From G965116155 sp965116155 (GTDB lineage: Bacteria > Bdellovibrionota > Bdellovibrionia > Bdellovibrionales > UBA1609), in NCBI GenBank assembly GCA_965116155.1, contig OZ220488.1, positions 620,001 to 684,000 of the forward strand: a stretch of DNA of 64,000 nucleotides. Reading direction: 5' to 3'. The notes beneath the pieces were generated by a model. The model worked only from the letters and a program-made list of their open reading frames with translations, was not told the origin of the DNA and did not search any database. Position 1 is the stretch's first letter; each line of letters starts with the position of its first letter. A program made the translations under genes and the position numbers. Shown one piece after another: positions 17,963 to 27,100 of this stretch.

Positions 17963-18694
17963 CTTGCCATACTCGTATCTTAGAATGCTCACCAGAGTCA
18001 GACAAGCCGTTTCCACCCTAAGTACCTGTTCGCCCAGGCTAATGGCTTTAATGCCTGCGCGTGCAAAAATATCTTTCTCCCTTTGCGACCACCCGCCCTC
18101 ACCACCCACCCAAATATGCACAGCCTGAGTGCCGGTGGATTTTTCTGCCTGCAAATAAGGCCGCAAACCATGGGTCATGCCATGCTCGCAAGCAAAAAGC
18201 ATCAGCCCATCATGGCGCACGCGGGCTAAGCTAGTCTCAAAGCTCGTGCAGGTTTCTAAGTGCATAGGCTGCGCACGACCCGTTTGTGCCATGGACATGT
18301 GCATGATTTTTTGCCACCGGCTCGGCCTCGCACCCAGTTTGCCAGAGCTTTTTACAAACGCATTATCAGAAAACATCGGGTGCAAACTATGCACGCCCAG
18401 CTCCACACTGCGCGCCACAAGGCTATCCATTACAGAAAAGCGCGGCACACAAATATGCAAATGCAAAAACGGCCGCCCTAAGGTTGGAGCAGGCCTTTGG
18501 CTTAACACCTTGCACTCGGCCCATTTGCGCGCAAGGTGTGTGATTTCTACCAGCAAAATCCCCTCAAAGGCTCCCAAAACCTCAAAGCGCGATCCCACGC
18601 CTTGACGGCACACTCCACAAATGTGCTTAAAACACTCCCCATCTAACCTCAGCTCCCCTTGCTGCACTTTGGACTTTACCCAATAACGACGCAA
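17951..18694 (-). CDS. rsmE: 16S rRNA m3U1498 methyltransferase RsmE
   Basis: RsmE methylates N3 of U1498 in 16S rRNA using S-adenosylmethionine. It has the SPOUT-fold trefoil-knot signature: WVGGEGGWSQREKDIF (usually IGPEGG) and ISLGEQVLRVETACL near the C-terminus, after an N-terminal PUA-like domain (MRRYWVKSKV). 247 residues is the usual length. It starts 2 bases after gshB ends. The final Glu-Arg-stop (GAG CGC TAG) is contributed by repeat A4, so its natural C-terminus may have been altered slightly by that repeat. Confidence 0.93.
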   Translation of the reverse strand: MRRYWVKSKVQQGELRLDGECFKHICGVCRQGVGSRFEVLGAFEGILLVEITHLARKWAECKVLSQRPAPTLGRPFLHLHICVPRFSVMDSLVARSVELGVHSLHPMFSDNAFVKSSGKLGARPSRWQKIMHMSMAQTGRAQPMHLETCTSFETSLARVRHDGLMLFACEHGMTHGLRPYLQAEKSTGTQAVHIWVGGEGGWSQREKDIFARAGIKAISLGEQVLRVETACLTLVSILRYEYGKSER

Positions 18695-18696
18695 AG

Positions 18697-19656
18697 CTAA
18701 TGCTCCAAACCCAAAAAAAGTTTTGCACAGTCATGGTGCAATGGGCTTTGCACAAATCTGGCGAGTTCCTGTAGGCCCGTAGGAGACGTCACGTTAATCT
18801 CTATTAAATAGTCTCCCAAAAAATCCACCCCCACAAAAAACGCCCCACGCTTTAAAAACTCCTCACCCAAAGCCCGGCATATCTGCTCTTGGCGCTGAGT
18901 CAAAAAACCAAGCGACGCTGTGCCCCCTTGATCTAGGTTGTTAAGTTTTTTGCCCTCTGCTGCGCGCCTTAAAACCCCTACGGGCTTGGGCTCCCTTTGC
19001 GCAAGGGCACCAAAAGTGAAGCTGCCATTTAAAAACAGCACCCTCAAGTCGCCCGATGTAGACTCGGGTACGTATTTTTGCAAAAGCACAAAGTGACTAA
19101 AATTGTGCGAGCCAGTAGATAGCTGCTTTGAATAATCTTTATCAACAGACAAAAACTCAATCCCTATGCCCCCTCTGCCATCTAAAGGCTTTAGCACCAC
19201 ATGCTGATGCTCTTGCACAAAAGCTTCCAGCGCGGAGCGCTCTTTTGCCACAAGAGTCGGAGGACTAAACTGCGCAAAGTACAATGCGGCGAGTTTTTCG
19301 TTCCAGTCCCTTAAAACCTGAGGCGAGTTTATAACTTGCACGTGGGGCGGCAAAAAATCGAGCAACAAAGTGACATAAAAATACCTGCGGTCAAAAGGCG
19401 GATTCGTGCGCACAAGCACACACTGCATGTCTTCTAAACACATAAGGAGCGGCGTGCCCAAAACGTAGTGTTTGTTTTTGTCAAACTCCACCGGCTGCAC
19501 CTTAGCCCACACACGGTTATGCCGCAGCTCTAAGTGGTTAGGGTCAATATAAAAAACCCTTGCCCCTAGTTCATACGCACCCAAAAGCAAAAAATAGCTG
19601 GTGTCTTTTGAGTAGTTCACCCCATGGGGAGGATCCATAATACAAGCAATACGCAT
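18697..19656 (-). CDS. gshB: glutathione synthetase
   Basis: GshB joins gamma-glutamylcysteine and glycine with ATP. It is a prokaryotic-type ATP-grasp enzyme: the start MRIACIMDPPHGVNYSKDTSYFLLL matches the family N-domain, followed by VLKPLDGRGGIGI (ATP-binding loop), GDLRVLFLNG, and LIEINVTSPTGLQEL at the metal/ATP site. 319 residues is normal. It heads a short unit gshB-rsmE. gshA is not in the window. An A-rich leader and the perfect palindrome at 19691 lie upstream. Confidence 0.93.
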   Translation of the reverse strand: MRIACIMDPPHGVNYSKDTSYFLLLGAYELGARVFYIDPNHLELRHNRVWAKVQPVEFDKNKHYVLGTPLLMCLEDMQCVLVRTNPPFDRRYFYVTLLLDFLPPHVQVINSPQVLRDWNEKLAALYFAQFSPPTLVAKERSALEAFVQEHQHVVLKPLDGRGGIGIEFLSVDKDYSKQLSTGSHNFSHFVLLQKYVPESTSGDLRVLFLNGSFTFGALAQREPKPVGVLRRAAEGKKLNNLDQGGTASLGFLTQRQEQICRALGEEFLKRGAFFVGVDFLGDYLIEINVTSPTGLQELARFVQSPLHHDCAKLFLGLEH

Positions 19657-19690
19657 GGCGTTTTTGTAGTATCACAAATTAGAGCGCATA

Positions 19691-19784
19691 GACTAGCCAA
19701 AACACCTCTTGCTTTTTGCTTGCCTGGCGCGCCTTTAGGCGCTCAACCAGACTGCGCTTTAGGCAAGAGGTGTTTTGGCTAGTC
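19691..19784. repeat. type B palindromic element B3 with perfect arms
   Basis: It has 22 bp perfect terminal inverted repeats beginning GACTAGCCAAAACACC, with an inner hairpin. It is the most intact B element in the window. It starts 9 bases past the 3' end of tmRNA, where it could act as a terminator, and also lies upstream of gshB. Confidence 0.88.
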
Positions 19785-19793
19785 TTTAATTTA

Positions 19794-20160
19794 TGGTGGA
19801 GACGGCGGGAATCGAACCCGCGTCCGCAAACCTTTCCAAACAAGGCCAAGCTACATGCTTAGTTTGTAAAAAATAGTGCGCAGCGCCCGTTACAAACACC
19901 AAGCATCGCCACACACTGCAGCCTAAAGTTTAAAGCGCAAGCACGGACCACAAACGCACCAGCACCCGATCTAGCTAAAATGACACCCCTATAAAAGTTC
20001 CGCTAGCGAAAACTCCAGAGGCGTTGCTGCACTAATAAATTAGGCAGCAAGAGCTACATGATTGTCGCCAATCAAAAAATGCCCATTTTTAACGAGGTCC
20101 CTGGGCGCCCCGGCATGCTCCTTGCTCGGTCAACATCCGCGTCGAAGCCTTGACGTCCCC
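19794..20160 (-). ncRNA. ssrA: transfer-messenger RNA (tmRNA)
   Basis: tmRNA rescues stalled ribosomes and tags the nascent peptide for proteolysis. The 3' end has the hallmark T-arm GCGGGTTCGATTCCCGCCG and encoded CCA; the acceptor strand CGTCTCC pairs with GGGGACG at the 5' end (20160), which continues with the typical TTCGACG. The reading frame at 20069-20040 encodes the tag GDNHVALAA followed by TAA, assuming GGC is the resume codon; the ALAA ending is the usual degradation signal. Length 367 nt is normal for a one-piece tmRNA. SmpB is not encoded in the window. Confidence 0.95.
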
Positions 20161-20202
20161 AAAGCCTCAAAGAAAATCTTATACCCAGCGCAATAACCAA
20201 AA

Positions 20203-20232
20203 ATTGTATCCTAATATCGGCAAAAAAATCAA
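20203..20232 (-). promoter_or_regulatory. probable sigma-70 promoter of ssrA
   Basis: TTGATT (-35, 20232-20227) and TACAAT (-10, 20208-20203) are separated by 18 bases, about 43 bases upstream of the mature tmRNA 5' end. tmRNA is cut from a precursor by RNase P, so a short leader is expected. A second TATAAG lies closer to the gene. Confidence 0.5.
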
Positions 20233-20371
20233 GCCCCCACCGGCCCCGTATTGCCTTTGTGTTTCTTTTATGGAGCATTTACTATGAATGCACCCCCAAA
20301 GTAGGGCCTAACAGCAGGGCAAGCCCAACGGGCCGGCCTGGCAAGAACCACACACACACTACGCGGTCTAG

Positions 20372-21271
20372 ATGAAACTTGTGAGCACAGCTAAAAGCAA
20401 AAGCCTCTGGTGGGATTCTGTACGCCGCTTGCAAGCCAACAAAGCCGCCATGCTGTCGCTGGCTTTTGTGCTGTTTGTGTGCATAGTAGCAGTGCTGGCT
20501 CCTTGGGTGGCGCCTCATAGCTTTCATAAGCAAAATATGGACAAAATACTGCTCCCAGCAGGTAAGAACGCGGCGCATGTTTTTGGTACCGACAGCCTGG
20601 GGCGCGATGTGCTCTCGCGCGTGATCTACGGAGCCCGCATCTCAATGGCTGTGGGAGTTTTGGCTGCGCTGATTTCCTTCCTCTTAGGCACCCTTTACGG
20701 AGGGATATCCGGGTGGGTGGGCGGCAAAGTCGATGCCCTTATGATGCGCATTGTAGATAGCCTGTTTGCGATACCCACTTTAGTGCTTTTGATTTTAGTC
20801 AAAATGACCTTTGACTCTTTCGAGCTATTTAGCAACCCCGAACTCAATGCCGTACTGAGCGTGCTTATGGCCCTTAGTGTGTTTGGGTGGCTCATGCTCG
20901 CGCGGGTAGTGCGAGGACAGGTTATGCAAATCAAACAAGAGGTCTATATAGAGGCCTCCAAGGCCCTAGGAGTGGGAAGCCTTAGCATACTAGCAAGGCA
21001 TGTGTTTCCGAATATGTTAGGGCCCGTAATTGTATTGCTGACAGTGCAGATCCCGTCCAACACCCTGTTTGAGAGCTTTTTAAGCTTTATAGGCCTGGGC
21101 CTACAACCACCTTACAGCAGCTGGGGAGTGCTGGCCCGCGGAGCGTGGGAGGCTTTTCCTGTATACCCACACCTTATGGCCCTGTCCCCTGGGGTGTGGT
21201 TTTTTCTCACCATGCTAGCGTTTAATTTTTTAGGAGACGGGCTGCGTGACGCCTTCGATCCCAAAGCATAA
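20372..21271 (+). CDS. oppC: oligopeptide/dipeptide ABC transporter permease (OppC/DppC family)
   Basis: A 299-residue inner-membrane permease, normally the partner of OppB. Signatures: N-terminal WWDSVRRLQANKAAMLSL, periplasmic HVFGTDSLGRDVLSRVIYGAR, the EAA loop EVYIEASKALGVGSLSILARHVFP, and the C-terminal LGDGLRDAFDPKA. It is alone here, 17 kb from oppA-oppB and on the other strand. The start codon lacks a convincing ribosome site. A remnant of a second oppC lies about 120 bases downstream, pointing to rearrangement of peptide-transport genes in this region. Confidence 0.93.
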   Translation: MKLVSTAKSKSLWWDSVRRLQANKAAMLSLAFVLFVCIVAVLAPWVAPHSFHKQNMDKILLPAGKNAAHVFGTDSLGRDVLSRVIYGARISMAVGVLAALISFLLGTLYGGISGWVGGKVDALMMRIVDSLFAIPTLVLLILVKMTFDSFELFSNPELNAVLSVLMALSVFGWLMLARVVRGQVMQIKQEVYIEASKALGVGSLSILARHVFPNMLGPVIVLLTVQIPSNTLFESFLSFIGLGLQPPYSSWGVLARGAWEAFPVYPHLMALSPGVWFFLTMLAFNFLGDGLRDAFDPKA

Positions 21272-21336
21272 ACACACTGCAATTACCCCCTAGCAACCCT
21301 CGCCCTTAATAACTACCCATTAGGCCCGTCTGCCTA

Positions 21337-21384
21337 AAATGTCCCACTGGCAGGCGCCTAAGGGTGCCGGATCCCAGTGGGACC
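21337..21384. repeat. short palindrome between oppC and the oppC remnant
   Basis: Arms TGTCCCACTGG and CCAGTGGGACCA enclose a smaller CAGGCGCC/GGTGCCGG hairpin. The layout recalls the intergenic palindromes but without their usual ends. It sits between the intact oppC and the remnant. Confidence 0.6.
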
Positions 21385-21394
21385 AATAACCAGA

Positions 21395-21433
21395 GGAGAC
21401 GGGTTAAGGGATGCTTTTGATCCGAAAGCATAA
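21395..21433 (+). pseudogene. 3' end remnant of a second, diverged oppC
   Basis: Thirteen codons here read GDGLRDAFDPKA then TAA, exactly the C-terminus of the intact oppC upstream, but six of the codons use different synonymous triplets (for example TTA AGG GAT versus CTG CGT GAC). The protein match with codon divergence shows that it comes from another oppC gene, not from a recent tandem copy. Nothing upstream of it continues the frame, so the rest of that gene is gone. Confidence 0.8.
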
Positions 21434-21448
21434 AAGCGTGTGATTCGC

Positions 21449-21952
21449 TTATACCAATTGTGTGATTTGTGCGGTGAGGGTTTGCATTTTTCTAAAATTC
21501 GGCAAGCTAGAAGTGTCCATTTGGCTCATAGCAAACACGGCGCCTAGTAGCTTTTGCTCCTCTTTCATACGGCAAATCGACACACACTTGGGCCTGTTGT
21601 TAATGCCCCAGCTTTTTAAAAAAACCTCAAAATACCGGCTGTTCACCAATGGCCCATGGTAATCTTGGTCGCGGTAGATTAAATGGAAAGGGCTCGGCTG
21701 GCTCATATCTACAGACATTTGTTCAATAGGCCTTTGGGGCTTTAACATAGAAGGCCAACGGGCTGGCACCAGCTCAGCACCCTTACCGGCTCGAAACAAA
21801 ATATACGGCCCGTAAGATACTAGGATTTGTTTTTCGTAAGCCTCTAAATTCTGCGTAGGGGCTGCAGGCTTAACTGTTGGCACCTCAGACTCAGTGAGTT
21901 CCTTGTCCGCCGGCAAGGCAGATTTACTCGCACCTGTGCTCTTATTTGCCAT
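21449..21952 (-). CDS. hypothetical cytoplasmic protein
   Basis: A 167-residue protein without a signal peptide. I choose the ATG at 21952, preceded by GCAGGAGGCGG, over the longer frame to 22066, whose first 38 residues look non-coding. After a Ser/Lys/Pro-rich, probably flexible N-terminus of about 45 residues comes a compact domain (EKQILVSYGPYILFRAG to FRKMQTLTAQITQLV) with mixed helix and strand. I do not recognise a family. It ends next to the oppC remnant. Confidence 0.6.
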   Translation of the reverse strand: MANKSTGASKSALPADKELTESEVPTVKPAAPTQNLEAYEKQILVSYGPYILFRAGKGAELVPARWPSMLKPQRPIEQMSVDMSQPSPFHLIYRDQDYHGPLVNSRYFEVFLKSWGINNRPKCVSICRMKEEQKLLGAVFAMSQMDTSSLPNFRKMQTLTAQITQLV

Positions 21953-22286
21953 GGGGCCGCCTCCTGCTCCTTTATGTATCGGCACTATGGGCCTGCACGC
22001 TATAAGCAAGGGGGGCAAAAAATACCCCCTCCGCTCACGAGGCGCTGAGGCCTTTTGTGTATACATAAAAAAAGCTAATGACAGACATGGCCCAGGCAGC
22101 CTCTACGCTGCTCAAATCCCCTTTGTGCCCCTCACAGCAAAAAGCTGACCCGCATTGCAATGCGTCAGTCCTAACTAGCAGGGCTTGTACAGGGCTTAAA
22201 CTGTAAGTGAGACCAAGGCGCTGACTGCCATTTTGTACGATTAACGCGGGGTTTTTGGGGGTACGTAAGAAGGGGGAACAGCCAAG
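21953..22286. other. intergenic region with a short perfect-core palindrome
   Basis: There is no gene here. Divergent genes flank it, so promoters for both are expected. A palindrome CTGACCCGCATTG/CAATGCGTCAG at about 22144-22168 is a candidate operator or hairpin. I see no palindromic repeat of the A, B or D types. Confidence 0.4.
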
Positions 22287-22946
22287 GTGGTGACTTTGAG
22301 GCTGCTGTGTTGTTTTGGTGCGGCTCTGTTTGTTGGGGGTAATAGGCTTTTAGCAGGCCCGTTGCCTTGGCCACCCGTGCCATGGGACATACGCTCCTGC
22401 CTCAAGCAAACTCAAACCCAAAGGACTGCCCCATCACCCAAGCCCGAGGAGCCTTCTTTTACAGCGGAAGACGAAGCCTTGGCCTGTCATAATAAAAACG
22501 CCCAAGCCTGCTACCACATGGCTTTGTCGTATTGGAAGCTGCAGCGCCCCTCTAAGGCCTTGCTTTATTTTGAACGTTCCTGCCTCCTCAAAAACTCTCA
22601 AGCCTGCCTAATGGCAGGTCAATACCACGAAATGCAGGACCAATTTTTGGTAGCGCGCATATGGTATGAAAAATCCTGCGATTTAAATAACGCCCTTGGC
22701 TGCGCAAAGGTCGGCCAGAACCTTTGGATGCATGCGCACTTTTTGCAGGCGCGCCAGATGTTTTATAAAAGCGTACAGGAAAAAGCTTTATGCAGCGCAC
22801 AGCCTATTTTATGCTTAAATCTAATAGCGTCCTTTTGGAACATTGCTGGCTTTATGCACGCGACCGATAATCCCGAGCTCAGCACTGTGGCTACAGAAAT
22901 TGCCCGCATGTTTTATCAGTACACTTGCACCAAGGGGGAAGATTGA
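22287..22946 (+). CDS. secreted Sel1-like repeat protein (cysteine-stapled)
   Basis: A 219-residue exported protein. A hydrophobic start (LRLLCCFGAALFVGG) is followed by a proline-rich linker and about four 36-residue Sel1-like repeats. Each repeat carries two cysteines seven residues apart, e.g. CHNKNAQAC and CDLNNALGC, as in Helicobacter Hcp proteins, where a disulfide links the helices. Such repeats scaffold protein-protein contacts. The start is GTG after AAGG. Its stop overlaps the TTG start of the next gene (TTGA), so both are translated together; the partner is an outer-membrane-like protein. Confidence 0.75.
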   Translation: MVTLRLLCCFGAALFVGGNRLLAGPLPWPPVPWDIRSCLKQTQTQRTAPSPKPEEPSFTAEDEALACHNKNAQACYHMALSYWKLQRPSKALLYFERSCLLKNSQACLMAGQYHEMQDQFLVARIWYEKSCDLNNALGCAKVGQNLWMHAHFLQARQMFYKSVQEKALCSAQPILCLNLIASFWNIAGFMHATDNPELSTVATEIARMFYQYTCTKGED

Positions 22947-23689
22947 AAATTTTTAGTTGGAGTTTGGTTTTGCTACTACTGCTTTTTGGCGGATCCGTGT
23001 GGGCTAAACCCGCTCCCTACCAGGGCGGGTGGGCTTACTGGGGAGATTTTACGCCGGTATCGAATGCCCAGGCCGTGAGTTACAGTTTTCATCCGCGTGT
23101 TTCTGCGGTGGCAAGTGTGCACGGGTTTAAATACTTGGGCAATTACAGGGATTACAACTTGGGGGCTAGCGTGGTTTTATTGAAAATGCGGCCTGCTAAC
23201 GGGGCTATTGATGTGCGATTTAATGCCTTTGGAGGCTGGTATCACCGCGAGCCTGCCTTGGCTTATGTGCGCCATTGGGACTGGGGAGTGGAGCCGCCTG
23301 AAAGCCCCACAAAAACAAAGGCAGAGCAAGACAAGCCCTCACTCAATGAAGGCTTTGGCGCAAACCCCCATGGCTTTGTGTGGAGGGCGCAACTAGAGAC
23401 CGACTGGCAATCGCCACGCGCCTACACGGCCTTAAGAGGCGAGGTGTTTACCGTAACCGGCGACACTCGGCGCTACTATGGCTTAACAGGGCGTGTGGGT
23501 TTAGCGCCTTATGTGGGTGGTCAGGACTCCTTGCACAGTTGGCTAGTGCTGCAGTTCAGGCACTGGAACCACTGGGGCCAGCCCTTGAGCCTGACTCCTA
23601 TGTTAAGATTTTTGTACCGCAACATTTTGTGGGAGGTGGGTGCCAATCTCAAGGGGCGGTTTTTTCTAAGTTTGAATGTACATTATTAG
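22943..23689 (+). CDS. outer-membrane beta-barrel-like protein
   Basis: A 248-residue protein with signal peptide FSWSLVLLLLLFGGSVWA. The TTG start at 22943 follows AAGGGGG and overlaps the stop of the preceding gene. The mature part is rich in alternating aromatic strands (GGWAYWGDF, WYHREPALAYVRHW, WLVLQFRHW) and ends in FFLSLNVHY, the aromatic-terminated last strand typical of proteins inserted by BAM. A charged loop (PESPTKTKAEQDK) lies midway. No named family recognised. The stop TAG is part of the repeat motif ATTAGAGTGCG. Confidence 0.65.
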   Translation: MKIFSWSLVLLLLLFGGSVWAKPAPYQGGWAYWGDFTPVSNAQAVSYSFHPRVSAVASVHGFKYLGNYRDYNLGASVVLLKMRPANGAIDVRFNAFGGWYHREPALAYVRHWDWGVEPPESPTKTKAEQDKPSLNEGFGANPHGFVWRAQLETDWQSPRAYTALRGEVFTVTGDTRRYYGLTGRVGLAPYVGGQDSLHSWLVLQFRHWNHWGQPLSLTPMLRFLYRNILWEVGANLKGRFFLSLNVHY

Positions 23690-23828
23690 AGTGCGTAAGC
23701 ATAAAAGTGGACTTTTTCACTTTGGGCTATAAGTGTAGCCCCTTGGCCGCCTTCTAAGGAGAGTATGCCAAGAGGGCGAACGGCAGCCCCAAAGTGAAAA
23801 GGGAAACTGGATAGCAGTCTACGGCCCT
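23690..23828. repeat. palindromic element with inner hairpin and linker
   Basis: It begins in the stop codon of the preceding gene (ATTAGAGTGCGTAAGCATAA). Outer arms TTTTCACTTTGGG and CCCAAAGTGAAAAG enclose GGCCGCCTTCTAAGG. It is followed by the linker GGATAGCAGTCTACGGCCCT, which leads into element D2. Confidence 0.75.
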
Positions 23829-23944
23829 GCAGGTTAGGTCTAAGCCCGTACCCGCAAGAGCGATTTTAGATAAATTGAGGAAAGCACAGTCGCCTGCGAC
23901 CGGGTTTTATTGATCGCGAAAAAACTAGGCGTGACCTAACCTGC
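23829..23944. repeat. type D palindromic element D2
   Basis: Terminal inverted repeats GCAGGTTAGGTC and GACCTAACCTGC bound 116 bp with core TCGCCTGCGACCGGGTTTTA. It is closely related to the inverted copy D4 at 43771. Confidence 0.82.
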
Positions 23945-24009
23945 CAGATTAACTTAACGCTATGGACACTTTTTGCATGAAGCGCAGCCTCTTAGTGCTT
24001 TTAAAGAAA

Positions 24010-24165
24010 GTCTGGGCGCCATGGGCTTAAAGATCGCCCATCGCTACAGGCTCATAGATTCCTTATAGGCCGGAAAATGCCCTGAGGGACGCTTGTCCCT
24101 ATCGCGGACACCCCCTAAAGGGGGTTGCGCTAGAGACTGCACTTTATCCAGCGCGTGAGGGTGCC
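24010..24165. repeat. type E hairpin plus chimeric type A element A5
   Basis: An E hairpin (ATGGGC/GCCCAT) and linker lead into A5 from 24063, whose left arm GGAAAATGCCCTG matches A2. The right arm of A2 is replaced by TATCCAGCGCGTGAGGGTGC, which is the reverse of the right end of the element at 38708-38793. The outer stem therefore cannot form. Confidence 0.72.
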
Positions 24166-27100
24166 CTAATTTGCGTAACAAGGGTACACAAACTTGTAAG
24201 AGCCGGGGTCGATGAAGTCATCGAAGTACACAGAGGAACCCTCTAACTTATACCCAGAGCTCAAATCCTGCCATACACCTGAAGCATTACGGCGCCTAAC
24301 AGTTAGCAGGCGCTGACGCGTGTTTTTAGGATCAGCAGGCACACAGTCTAGCTCTACCTCACGCATTTGCCGTAAAACCCTAGCCCCCATATCCGACAGG
24401 ATAGAAGTATAATCTGCACTGCAAATAGAACCCGCAATACCATTAGTGGCCTTGGTAAGCTCCATATACCTTTCGCCCCGCTCATCGTCGCCGCCGGTGG
24501 AGCATTTTTTCTCACCAGGCAAATGAATAATAGAGTTCCACACGAAGTTCTTTTTAGGCCAATGTTGGTCTACCATTTTAAGCAAATCTATGCCCGTGTC
24601 TTGCTTGTGACCATGGTCATCTTCGTCAGAGATCATCAAAACCGCCATATGCGCATCGCCCCGTATGAACTCTTTTACATGCTCATCATCACGCTGAGTA
24701 CCAGTAAGCTTGCGCTGCAGCAGTCTAATAGTAGCCCCTATACCAAACTCCTTATTGTTGCCACTGGTGCCCACACGTTTTAAGGCTTTTTCTAAGTACA
24801 GCTGCGCCTGATTGGATGGCATAGATGCGTCTAAAAACCATAAGCCCTCTCTTCGGTCGATTGGCATAAGCTTACCTTGAGCACCACGCTCGCGGTTTCT
24901 AATATCTGTCGTAGTAATACCAATATGGTAGTCGGTCTCCTTTACGATACTCAGAAAATCAGATATTCGGCTCGCTAAATGGCGCTGCTCTTTAGACATG
25001 CTTTGCGAGTTGTCTACTACAATCAACACATCCACCTTGCGGTTGGCATCTACCTCAACATTGGTCAAGGCCTCTTGCACCTTGCGGTATACTTGCCAAG
25101 TTTTCTCAATCGATGCCACATTACCCGCCTTGTCCGCTACCTCTACACGAAACTTCAGCTCGCCATCGCTGTCGTTAAATATTTTTGTATCTATACCTGA
25201 CTGACAAGAGGTCAAACGCCCCGAAACATAGCACTTAAGGCTAGAGGGCTCCACTCCCGCACCCGGGTCACTGGTTTCTATTTTTATAACAGCAAACTCA
25301 CCCTTGGTGCCTTCTTGAGGAACCTCTACACTAAGCAAAGGCGCAGTAGTGTCCACCACCCAGCCATGCTCTATTACTTCGCTCACATTACCCACATGGT
25401 CTTGAGCCACCACCTCAAACTTATACTTGCCCTGGGCTAAGTTGGCGTACTCCATGCCGCTTTTGCAGTTTTGGTCCTCTCGCACAACACTGCCATCCAT
25501 TAACAATTTACAAGTGTAAAGTGCCACATCAGAGCTGTTAGACCTAAATTCAAAATAGCCCCTTTGCTGTGATGTTACTTTCAGAGGTGCCTTAGTTAAA
25601 GTAACAACAGGAGGCACAGCGTCTATTTTGAGAGAAAACTCCATCTCCTCAGACACATTGCCCACTTTGTCTTTAGCTTTTACCCAAAAAGACTGCTTGC
25701 CATCTACTTTTTGCATAAACACGTACGGGCTGTTACATTTTTCAAAGCTACCATGGCCTAGCTTACAGTAAATTGCCTCAACACCTGCTAGGTTATCTTG
25801 AGCCTCAAAGTAAATATTATGCTTGCCGGGCGCCACAATTTGGTTAGGATTTTTAGAGCTAAATGCCACCGTAGGCGCTGTAGTGTCGCGTACAAAACTG
25901 TAGGCTATTGCTGCAGATTCATTGCCTGCAATATCCTTAGCTTTAACCTTTACACTGTAAGTGCCTTCTTGGGTTCCAGACAAAACAAAGTCCGAAGCAC
26001 AAGCTTTAAACTCTGACACCGCAGGCAGCTGGCACAGCAGCTGGTCTACACCCGAAACATCATCTGTTACGTGCACACTAAACTTAGCCTCTTGGTGCGC
26101 ACCTATAACTTTGGCTGGCTTTGCAGAAAACTGCAACTTAGGCGGCGTGTTATCTAAGGTCCACTGGTACTCTGCCACATTAGATAGGTTGCCCACCTTA
26201 TCTACAGCTCTAACCTGAAACCTATAAGAGCCAGGGGCGAGCTGCTTATAAATTAGTCCAGACTCACAGGTAGCAAAACGTGCATTTTGCTTTGTACTGC
26301 TTATTAAGCGGCATTCGTACTTTTTTAAATCATGCGCATCACCAACAGACACAAATTCTAATACCGCATTAGGCAGCCTAGAAAACTCTTTCGGCGTTCT
26401 TGTAATGCGCACCTCAGGTGCAATGGTGTCTACTTCCCAAGTATAACTTACTGCTTGCGAAGTATTGCCCACACGGTCTTTGGCTTTTACAAAAAGTGTT
26501 TTTACGCCACCCGTTTGCTCCTCACCAGAAAATGGAAAATGACACACCTTAAAGCTGCTCGCACCCGGTGCACGGCAATAGATCTCATGCACACCTGAAA
26601 GACTGTCCTCCACATTAAAGTGAACCTGATGCTCACCTGCAGCTACGATCTTACGGATGTTGAGCTTTTCGTCAAAAGTCACAACAGGTGGCGTAGCGTC
26701 TATGCTAAAACTGTGCGACAACAAACCTGACACATTGCCCGCGCGGTCTCGCACCTTGATTCCCAAGCTATGATAACCCTCAACTTTGCTAGGATACTCA
26801 AAGGCCTTAGAACAGGGCACGAAATTCGCGTCTTCTCCAAAGCGGCACAAAATTTCGTCCACACCCGATCCGGCATCATTGACTGCTAGCTCATAACCTG
26901 TAGGGTCGTTAACTCCTACAAAGGCGAGTGGTTTTTTCTTAAACACAGCCACGGGGGGAGTGTTGTCCATATTCCATTCATGCACTGCAACAGAGCTCTC
27001 ATTTCCTACAACATCAAAAGCTTTTACCTCAAAGCGATAGTCGCCTTCTGAAAGGTTGCGGTATACAAAACCCGTTACGCAATCCCTAAAAGGACTTTCC

